64,000 nt of DNA, taken from Dichetophora obliterata. Its lineage: Eukaryota > Arthropoda > Insecta > Diptera > Sciomyzidae. The notes under the pieces are model-generated. The model did no database searches, was not told the DNA's origin, and worked only from the letters and a program-made list of their open reading frames with translations. The translations under genes were made by a program, and so were the position numbers. Below are positions 56,485 through 64,000 of the stretch, piece after piece; within the stretch, counting starts at the first letter, position 1, and each line of letters begins with the position of its first letter. Location of the stretch: assembly GCA_963920525.1 (NCBI GenBank), contig OY986438.1, positions 100,421,696-100,485,695 of the forward strand. The letters are read 5' to 3'.

Positions 56485-57705
56485 ATGAACGAAATATTAA
56501 ATGTCCTTAAAAAACCAATATATGATGAGAGTATTATAAAGAGGGATTACCATAGCTACTCTCCATATTTAAAATCATTCAACAATAATGATGAGATTCG
56601 TATACCAATTCAAAATCAGGACCTCTTTGTCTTACCAAGTGAGAGTATGATTTACATTCATGGCTTCATAGTAAAACGTGAAGGTGGAAAAGATGTGGCA
56701 ACAACAGGTGTGAAATTTAAAAATAACTTTGTGTCATATTTGTTTGACGAAATTCGATATGAAATTAATGGTTTTGAAGTTGATAGTACACGCAATCTTG
56801 GAATTTCATCCACCATGAAAAATTTTGTATCATTGAATAAAGCTGAAAGCGATGCATTAAAAAACGCTGGTTGGTGCCCTGATGAAAGTCTAACTTTGGA
56901 AAAAAATCACCTTAGTTGCTGTATACCACTCAAAATGTTGATGGGATTTGCCGAAGATTACACTAAAATAATATTAAATTCGAAGCATGAGCTTATCCTT
57001 CAACGTTCTTCGTCTAATGATAGCTCATATTATCCTACTAATGCCGCAGATCAATTAAAATTGACAATACTGGATATAACATGGAAAATGCCTCACATAC
57101 AACTATCGGACTTTTCGAAATTGGAAATGTACAAGATAATTAATAATGAAAACCCTATTTTAATGGCTTTTCGAAGTTGGGACTGTCATGTAAATCCTAG
57201 GATTTCAGAAAGTAAAAGTACAAAGGTTTTATGGTATGTAAAACTGAGTCAGCAAAATGAAAGACCTAGATTTCTTATTATTGGCCTACAAAATGAGAGG
57301 AGCAAAGAGGAAGGAAATACATTCGACCATTGTAATATTACTAATTTAAAAGTTCATTTAAACTCTGATTCATATCCCTATGATGATTTAAATACGCGCT
57401 TTGAAATGGGACAGTATGCTATTCTATATGATATGTATGCAAAATTTCAACAAAGTTATTATTATATGCGGGAACCTCAACCATTGCTCAATGTTGTTGA
57501 ATATAAGGCAACAGCGCCGCTTATTGTTGTTGATGTAACACATCAAAATGAAGCAGTTAAAACAGGACCTATTGATGTACGAATTGAGTTTTACACTGAA
57601 GCAAACAAACCGATTCCAGACAAAACGTCAGCTTACTGTTTGGTAATCCATGATCGTTTAATTGAATACACTCCTCTAACAAAGGAAATCATAAGAATTA
57701 TTTAA
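56485..57705 (+). CDS. Double-jelly-roll major-capsid-like protein of the mini-Polinton
   Basis: 406 codons, intact, ATG at 56485 (next in-frame ATG is far downstream), TAA at 57703-57705. No signal peptide or membrane segment. N-terminal block DYHSYSPYLKSFNNNDEIRI, then LPSESMIYIHG (about residues 51-61), VSYLFDEIRYEINGFEVDST (about 87-106), a CCIPLKMLMGF block (about 151-161) and a second barrel-like half with WKMPHIQLSD (about 199-208). This arrangement matches the double-jelly-roll-like proteins widespread in insect genomes and related to the major capsid proteins of Polinton-like viruses. About 400 residues is shorter than classical Polinton capsids. The last ~75 codons fall in the TIR. 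An intact frame implies recent origin or past selection. Capsid identity is by recalled motif and fold family, not structure. Confidence 0.75.
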   Translation: MNEILNVLKKPIYDESIIKRDYHSYSPYLKSFNNNDEIRIPIQNQDLFVLPSESMIYIHGFIVKREGGKDVATTGVKFKNNFVSYLFDEIRYEINGFEVDSTRNLGISSTMKNFVSLNKAESDALKNAGWCPDESLTLEKNHLSCCIPLKMLMGFAEDYTKIILNSKHELILQRSSSNDSSYYPTNAADQLKLTILDITWKMPHIQLSDFSKLEMYKIINNENPILMAFRSWDCHVNPRISESKSTKVLWYVKLSQQNERPRFLIIGLQNERSKEEGNTFDHCNITNLKVHLNSDSYPYDDLNTRFEMGQYAILYDMYAKFQQSYYYMREPQPLLNVVEYKATAPLIVVDVTHQNEAVKTGPIDVRIEFYTEANKPIPDKTSAYCLVIHDRLIEYTPLTKEIIRII

Positions 57706-58357
57706 ATATAGCAAATCAATAAAATAACAATAATAATTCATATATAAATCAACTCGTTTTGTTTTATTTATATCAGCATAGTTGCGTATGGTCATGGTTA
57801 TGATATCGCTTTCAATCGTTAGCTTAATTTATTTTGCTGCTTTCATACTTTGTTTTTACATTAGTCAGCCAAATTTATTAAAATGCATAACAACTACACT
57901 CTTTACTTCTGTACTGTTTCCTTATCTTCAGCTTGCGGTTTTGGGTCTGGGCTTATCACCTTAAACTTGAAATGCTGTTTTATAACAACAACAACAACAC
58001 CGAAGTTTATGTAGCGACTTAAATCTATAAACATTATGCTTGCTTTGAAGCTTGGGCTTATCACCTTCTAGCTATCTCCCCGTCCGTTCATCCATCTGCC
58101 TATATTGCATGCTTATCTCCCACTTCAGCTAGCTTGACCAATCTTACCCCCCCCCCCCCTAGCTATCCCTCCGTCCGTACATCTTGCATGCTTATCGCCA
58201 ATTTGCAACAACAACAACACGCTTTAGCCACCCTACTATCAGCCAACTTGACCGATCGTACGACGCCGACTGCGCAGTTTGCCACAATTTTGTGAATTTG
58301 GAGGCCCATAAGAAAATACACGCGTTTTTGATCCAGAACTGTCATAGCTTATCTACT
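57475..58357. repeat. Right inverted repeat of the mini-Polinton
   Basis: Counterpart of 54127-55090. It overlaps the 3' end of the capsid gene (57475-57705), so the gene's last ~75 codons lie within the TIR. The same ORF of ~57 codons appears in both outer arms simply because the arms are near-identical; I see no evidence that it is a gene. Confidence 0.8.
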
Positions 58358-58363
58358 GGTTGC
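58358..58363. repeat. Right target-site duplication GGTTGC
   Basis: Direct copy of 54121-54126, directly following the terminal ATCTACT of the element. Confidence 0.85.
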
Positions 58364-58634
58364 ACTGCACCAAAAACAAAAAGCTTCGTACTATGTACAA
58401 AACAATTATTATATTCTACAAAGCTGTTAGTTTTTTTCAGCCTACGAATGGCTTTGTGAATAAAACAAATGATCGTTTAAACATTGTACAAAGAAAAATT
58501 TGTATATTTTACAAACGCATTCGTTTCATCTGCAAAAGATACGAACAAATAATGAACGCTGCTGCCACCGCTTTGTATATTGTCAAACAATGTTCATTTA
58601 GTTCACAAATTTATACATTATAGATTTTTACAAA

Positions 58635-60365
58635 CTAGCGTTTGTAGAATAGAGTGGGTCGAGCTCCGAACAAAAATAAAAAGTTACACAAGTGCGCCCC
58701 TCATACGAAAGCTTATCGGGAGAGTATTTCAGGACACTGCAAATTTTCGATCCTGCCACGCCCTAAAAAACGCCAAAATCGTTTTTAAGGTATAACTTTG
58801 GCATTTGATATTCGATTTTTAAGAATGATATGTCGGGATGAGTACAACACTTTGATAATAGGTGATTATGACCTTTGACCTCGTCTTCAGGGTAAAAATG
58901 TTTAAACTATTTTTTTCATACTTACTCCCAAATATTTTATCATAATTAAAAATATTTCAAAAAGTTATTTAGTTCTTGCATTCAAAGCGCTAAGATTCAT
59001 CCATAAACAAAAAAGTTACAGCACTTTAAAGTTTTTGTAGCAACTGAATTGACAGTTTGTCTTTATTTTATAATTAAAATTACTTTGTAACTGTAAAAAT
59101 TTTATTTTCATATTTACCCCCAAATATTACAATATCATAATTAAAAAGATCTGAAAAAGTTATTTAGTTTTTGCATTCAAAGCGCTCGTTAAAAGTCAAC
59201 CGCAAGCTGTTCACGGAAGTCGGCATGTTTTTAATATGTTGGATACGCCAGTTACCAATAAGAGTGCAAAAAGTTATATAAAGGATCAAGAAATATTCAA
59301 ATAGAGTTAATAAAAGAAGCATGCAACGATTCACCAGCAATGCTTCCTGTATTTTATGTTTAAAAACAAGGCGTATAAATTTCGACAGCAATTCTTATAC
59401 AGAAATTCTGTGTCGATGAGCAATAACAGCTTAAGTCTTATTTCAAAGTTTCCAGAAATCTTGCTTCAAAGTTTTTAATCGCCATATAAGTTATATGGAA
59501 AGGCCTTTTGTTTTTGTGTCATATCTTTGGCTAAGGTCATGCTAGTAGTTCTAGATTTTGTGTGTTCATAATGATATATACGTGGAACACAACTATATCA
59601 ATTACTCAATTCTGTCTTAAATCGACTTAAGCTATTATTGCTTATCGACACAGAATTATCGATTAGAATAAATTTAAAATTACAGAGAAACTATGCTTGC
59701 AGTTTCATATGAAAAGCGAATTAATAAATTTTCAATTTTCAACCAACAAAATTATTCAAATACCAGGTAAATATTTTGAAACAAAAATTGTATATGTATG
59801 CTTATAACTTAAGAAGTTATTTTAATAGAATTCCTTTGCCATTCACAAAACACAGAACGCTTTGTCCGCGTAGTTAGTGAATCAGCTATGGCTGTCACTG
59901 ATGAAAATCCTTTGGGTCATATTTTTACAAACTGGAAAGCCGAGATCGTTACAGGCAGCTCGAATCACTCCAAAATTTAATTAAAATTTTCTGTTTTGAA
60001 TAAATTTTGTAGAAAACTTTAAGTGCTGCAACTTTTTCAGATCTTTTTAATTATGATAAAATATTTGGGGAAAAGTATGAAAAAAATAGTTTAATCATTT
60101 TGACCCTGAAAACGAGGTCAAAGGTCATTGGCACCTATCATCAAAGTGCTGTACTAATTACAACCTTTATCATGACATAAAATTTTTAAAAATCGAACTT
60201 TAAATACCAAAGTTATACCATTAAAACAATTTTGGCGGTTTTTAGGGAGTGGCAGGATCGAAAATTATTAGTGTGCTGAAATCCTCTCTAGATAAGCTTT
60301 CATATGAGGGACGCACTTTAACAAATTCTTTTTTTTTTACCCACTCTATTGTAGAATGTACAAAG
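58635..60365. mobile_element. Long-inverted-repeat element adjacent to the mini-Polinton
   Basis: GTAGAATAGAGTGGGT at about 58647 is mirrored by ACCCACTCTATTGTAGAA at about 60340-60357. The arms extend about 400 bp: GTGCGCCCCTCATACGAAAG against CTTTCATATGAGGGACGCAC, TTTTCGATCCTGCCACGCCC against GGAGTGGCAGGATCGAAAAT, and ACCTTTGACCTCGTCTTCAG against ACGAGGTCAAAGGTCAT. Inside the left arm, AAAAGTTATTTAGTT(C/T)TTGCATTCAAAGCGCT occurs twice (about 58961 and 59154). No transposase recognised. Similar architecture to foldback elements. Confidence 0.75.
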
Positions 60366-60770
60366 TTACGAATTCAAAAATTTTTTATTTTGCCAATACT
60401 ATGTACTATTAGGGTTTCCCAAAAGCATATTTTTTTTATTTTGACAGATGTCCGCGGCTTTAATACTCCCACTTGACCTTAGAAACCTAAAACTTGACCC
60501 TCTGTGAAGCGCATCTAAATTGGTAAAGGTTTAGAGGTCGTGAATTCATTTTCTCATTTTCCCATACGATTTGTATGGGGAAAAATCCGTTTTTCTGGAA
60601 AAATGAATTTAGAGCCACTATCTTTTAAGCAAAATGGTTAAAAAAACACGCGTTGATGAAAATGAAATTTGGATATGTCATAACAGACAAATTTTGAGGG
60701 AACAAGATAGTGGTCCTAAATTATTAAAAAATATTTTTTTTTTAGTGTTCTTAATCAAGAAGACCTTAAC
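60366..60770. other. Possible 5' LTR of the Gypsy-like element
   Basis: This interval lies between the long-inverted-repeat element and the primer binding site, where a 5' LTR should be. I could not confirm LTR ends because the 3' LTR is outside the window. It contains no gene. Confidence 0.3.
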
Positions 60771-60783
60771 TGGCGCCCAACGT
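60771..60783 (+). promoter_or_regulatory. Primer binding site, tRNA-Lys
   Basis: TGGCGCCCAACGT is complementary to the 3' 13 nt of the insect tRNA-Lys (including CCA), ...ACGTTGGGCGCCA. The match breaks after 13 nt. This is the expected start point of minus-strand synthesis and places the 5' LTR end just upstream. Confidence 0.8.
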
Positions 60784-61924
60784 TAGTTCGCGTGTTCATT
60801 TCAGTGAAAAAGAATAAAGAAAAGCCCTTAAGCAGTGCTACAAAATTCATCCTGGGAAAAGCCCTAAAGAAGTGCGCGGTCCGCAACTATAGAACAATTA
60901 GGACCCTGTGGGGAGCTTCGATTGGAGGCAGCTACAAACCCACAAAGAGTGCGCATCGTTGGACCTTTAGTAGATTGCAAATAGGACAATTCTTAAGCGC
61001 CGTGGGATGTTTATCTTACTGTAAGCTAGATTAAGAAATTATCATATAAAATTGTGTGAACATGTTGAATTGAAAATTAACGTAAACAATTTTTTACAAG
61101 TGATACATATAATATTGAAAGTGAAATATTTAAAGTGAATTTATAATTTTCATTTATATTAGTTTAAATTTGCTGATCCATTAATCTTATAATAAAATAT
61201 CAGAATTAATGAACTGACATATAGGAAATTTAATATTAACAACATAAAAAAGAAGCTTTGCGTGCTAAACTCAACTAAACAAACATTAGAAATGGCTCAA
61301 AATATTTTAATTAGGCCTGCGATGTTAGTAAATTCTGGTGTACCGACACCACCAGCACCTCCAGCACCACCAGTGTAACAAAATACCGCTAGTGCAAGTC
61401 CAGAGTTTTCAAGTCTGATTAGAAAACTAATAAGACGTACTAATGACCAAGGCTAGGATTTTGATCTTTTTTCAGCTGCTTCTAAGGCACTTCCTGCTTA
61501 TTTAAAACGTCCATTTATGTTTCCTAAATTCCAAATATGAAAAGTTTTTAGGACATTTTTTCGTCATTTTTTCATCGTTTTTAGTTTTCAGGTAGTTTTT
61601 ACTAGATTTGGGGCATTTTTTGGTCATTTTTAGAAATTTTTAAGTTATTTTATTGTAATTTTTTGACGTTTTTAATTTTTAGAGCATTTTTCAGTTTTAA
61701 GGTAATTTTAGTGTAATTTTTAAATAATTTTTTTTCGTACGTGTCAAAATGCAAATTTTTAAACATATTTAGAGTCCCTTCAATCAAAAACATTACCTCT
61801 CGACAAAGGAGTAGCTTTGTTTATAGACTTCGATGAAAAAAAAACTCTGCGAGTGGTGAAACTGACGAAAGGGTATGTAGAAAAATGAAAAAAGTGTTAG
61901 ATAAAAACTTAGGATATGCTAGTA

Positions 61925-62846
61925 CAGGGTCCACCAAATAACTTTTTTTTTTTTTTGAAACTTCTATAAAAAAAAAACTACTGGATATTTTCTCAAATTT
62001 CTTTTTTTATTTGAAAGTACAATTCTTCCGGTTAATAATAAAAAATAATTTCTTTCAAATGGCTGCCTCGGCTGGCCATGCAGTAGCCTACACGATCGGT
62101 CCAATTTTTAAGCACATTATCGATTGTGTGCAGCTGTATTTCACCAATGGCTTCACGAATATTGTCCTTTAAAACGTCAATTGTCTCTGGCTTGTCGGCG
62201 TAACAATTATCTTTGAGGGCAACCCACAAATAATAGTCCAACGGTGTCAAATCGCAGCTCCGAGGTGGCCAAACGACATCAGCTCTGCGGCTGATAATGC
62301 GATCTTCAAAAACAGGGCGCAAAACATCGAGTGTAGCTTAGGCTGTGTGGCACGTAGCGCCGTCCTGCTGAAACCAAATGTTGCCAATATCCTCCTCTTT
62401 AATTTTTGTGAACAAAAATTCATTCAACATGGCCCGATAACGATCGTCATTGACTGTAATGGCCACTCCTTGCTCATTTTCGAAGAAAAATGGCCCAATT
62501 ATGCCTCTGGACCAAAATTTGCACCAAACAGTGACTCGTTTTGGGTGCAGCGGCTTTTCAATGTATGCGTGCGAGTTTTCTGTGCCCCAAATGCGACAAT
62601 TTTGCTTGTTTACATACCCGCCAAGATCAAAATGAGCTTCATCTGAAAAGAAAATTTTTTTGGCAAAATCGGCATCTTCTGTAAGTCGATCGCAGGCCCA
62701 CTTGTCAGCGTTGTTCAAGCGTATACACAACCATATTCGTTCAGCGGAAGGATAAAACTAATTATCTGTCAAATCAGACATGAGCTAAGTTTTACCATTC
62801 ACGAAATAAGCACTAATTGAAAAAAAACGTTATATGGCGGACCCTG
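61925..62846 (-). mobile_element. Truncated DD41D-type mariner, nested in the hAT-like element
   Basis: Inverted ends CAGGGTCCACCAAATAAC and GTTATATGGCGGACCCTG, flanked by the TA target on both sides (61923-61924 and 62847-62848). Total 922 bp, shorter than a complete element because the N-terminal third of the transposase is missing. Confidence 0.9.
62032..62730 (-). pseudogene. DD41D-type mariner transposase, N-terminally deleted, one stop
   Basis: Starts after the DNA-binding domain. First catalytic Asp in FFSDEAHFDLGGYVNKQNCR then IWGTE; second in IWFQQDGATCHTA; third in PPRSCDLTPLDYYLW. Between the second Asp and the Asp of PLDYY I count 41 residues, the spacing of the rosa-type mariner lineage described from tephritids, so I favour DD41D. 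The two parts are in one frame, broken only by a TAA at 62335-62337. The missing N-terminus makes it non-functional regardless. Confidence 0.85.
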
Positions 62847-64000
62847 TATAAGATAAATTTTAATTAGTAATGTTTTATTTTTAAGGCTAAATTTTTTTTT
62901 ATTTTTTATGCAATTGTTTGCTTTTTTAAGTAATTTTAATCAGTTTTTAGGTAATTTTCTGCAGTTTTTATGTCATTTTTGTCATATTTTAGGTAATTTT
63001 TTTGCAGTTTTTTAGGTCATCAAAATCCGAGCCCTGCTGATGGACAGAATTTTCTTAAAGATGCGCTTCACGCAACACATCAAACTATGAAGGACCAAAC
63101 AATAGATGAACAGTACCGAAATAACCTAGCAGACGTGGACAAAATACCAGATGTTGTCCGTTCATAACGAGAATTCAACGGAAATCCGGCAGAATACTGC
63201 AGCTAGAAAAAAGCGTTGAAAGGATACTTAATATTTACGAACCAACCATAGGTACTCCTAGATACCTTCAGATTCAGTATCCTTAATGTAGTAAGAATTA
63301 AAGTCGTTGGTTGTGCTGACGCTGTGTTGGAGTCTTACAACACGCCTCTTAATTGGAAGGCAATATTCCGGTGCCTTACAACGCACTACGCCGATAAGAG
63401 AGACTTATGCACCCTAGAATATCAGATGACATGTCTGATTCAAGGACGAAGAACAGTACAGGCATTTTATGGTGAGGTGTATAATCACTTATCACTCATT
63501 CTCAATAAAATTGCGTGCATGGACATCAATGATAAAGCCATGCGGGTTCTTACCGACACATATCGCGATAAGGCACTGGATACTTTTGTACGAGGTTTAT
63601 CCGGTGATCTTTCAAGATTGCTAGGCATGAAAGAGCCTACCGATTTGATAGAAGCTTTGCACTTGTGAATTAAGCTTGAAAATCAAAAATCCAGAGCGGT
63701 ACATGCGAATAACTAGCATAGCATTTCAAGGAAGCCAATTCCAACTCCACAACCTTTTTATACGCGACATTTTCTAACAACAACCTTTGTCACCACCCAG
63801 AAAGTATCAATATGAAAAATAGCCATTTTTTCCACAACTTGCTCATATCCCCCGGAGTGTTCCACAAACAAAACCACAAGTACCTCAGTTTTATCACCAA
63901 CAACACCTACGCCAATAGATGTGTTCTTCTTTGCAAACAAGAAATGTAAACTATATGAATAGACCAAACTTTAATACTTTTCAAGGAAAACGCCCACCGC

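Larger units (their letters stand above)
54127..58357. mobile_element. Mini-Polinton: 4231-bp TIR element carrying two capsid genes
   Basis: Perfect inverted termini AGTAGATAAGCTATGACAGT at the left and the reverse at the right, with a perfect 6-bp duplication GGTTGC on both sides. A 6-bp duplication, several-hundred-bp TIRs and a 5'-AG terminus are known hallmarks of Polinton/Maverick elements. The two intact genes diverge from a central repeat region: minor capsid-like on the minus strand and double-jelly-roll capsid-like on the plus strand. No DNA polymerase B, retrovirus-like integrase, packaging ATPase or protease is present, and at 4.2 kb there is no room for them. The outer ~260 bp of the two TIRs differ at only about three positions, so insertion is comparatively recent. 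Confidence 0.85.
61452..63034. mobile_element. hAT-like non-autonomous element inserted in gag
   Basis: GGCTAGGATTTTGATC at about 61453 is the inverse of GGTCATCAAAATCCGAGCCC at about 63015-63034. The CAGGGCTCGGA-type end is hAT-like. Flanks CTAATGACCAA and CTGATGGACAG may be a diverged duplication. The interior is made of repeated TTTTAGGTAATTTT/TTTAGGTCATTTTT words on both sides of a nested mariner. Confidence 0.6.
61288..63990 (+). pseudogene. Gypsy-like gag relic
   Basis: An N-terminal piece (about 61288-61450; MAQNILIRPAML then a Pro/Ala-rich stretch) is separated from the main body by the hAT-like insertion. The main open piece (63324-63668) reads LESYNTPLNWKAIFRCLTTH then YADKRDLCTLEYQ and later YRDKALDTFVRGLSGDLSRL then LGMKEP, a capsid-like Gag region well known from fly Gypsy elements. 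Stops and frameshifts lie upstream (about 63165-63290) and downstream (63668 onward). Confidence 0.8.
60771..64000 (+). mobile_element. Gypsy-like LTR retrotransposon, 5' part
   Basis: Begins with a tRNA-Lys primer binding site and continues with a leader and a Gag relic (63170 to the window end). It is interrupted by a hAT-like element (about 61452-63034). The Gag ends at the window edge with NYMNRPN and QGKRPP phrases typical of fly Gypsy Gags. The pol region would lie beyond 64000. Confidence 0.75.

Noticed and set aside
60792..61034. 80-codon ORF after the primer binding site as a gene
   Set aside because: Lies in the retrotransposon leader and shows no Gag or other motif.

Overview
This is AT-rich insect nuclear DNA, almost certainly from a higher fly (Diptera, Schizophora; a tephritid or calyptrate is my guess, not proven). 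The one host gene I can identify is the fly orthologue of myocardin-related transcription factor (Mrtf, also called MAL-D), on the minus strand. Its large terminal coding exon lies at 11254-16142. A 66-bp exon lies about 34 kb upstream at 49947-50012. The two join with matching phase (a C|CG split proline codon) in the middle of RPEL motif 1. Most of the window is therefore one 33.8-kb Mrtf intron, plus the 3' flank (1-11253) and sequence further 5' (50013-64000).

Layout. 1-5088: broken jockey-like non-LTR retrotransposon carrying a 241-bp MITE in ORF1. 5089-11253: AT-rich 3' flank with a hairpin MITE, a TIR element with ~150-bp tandem repeats, and a scattered TGCATACTTT motif. 11254-16142: Mrtf exon. 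16143-49946: intron holding a tRNA-derived fragment, a Bari/Tc1-like remnant, a Helitron with textbook ends, an 8-bp-TSD hAT element with a piggyBac-like remnant inside, a CR1/L2-like non-LTR element interrupted twice, several TIR/foldback elements, and a complete mariner broken by one stop codon. 49947-50012: Mrtf RPEL1 exon. 51.3-54.1 kb: a repeat-ended degenerate element and a tRNA-derived SINE.

The most interesting object is at 54127-58357. This 4231-bp element has inverted ends starting AGTAGATAAG, a perfect 6-bp target duplication (GGTTGC) and two intact divergent genes. One encodes a double-jelly-roll major-capsid-like protein (406 aa). The other encodes a protein I read as its minor capsid/penton partner (260 aa). 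The termini are those of a Polinton/Maverick, but there is no polymerase, integrase, ATPase or protease, and the inverted repeats extend into the 3' end of the capsid gene. It looks like a capsid-only, non-autonomous mini-Polinton.

58.6-60.4 kb is a long-inverted-repeat element. 60.77-64.0 kb is the start of a Gypsy-like LTR retrotransposon (tRNA-Lys primer site, broken gag), interrupted by a hAT-like element that itself contains a DD41D-type mariner relic.

All calls come from reading the sequence; no database search was run, so family names rest on recalled motifs and are graded by confidence.
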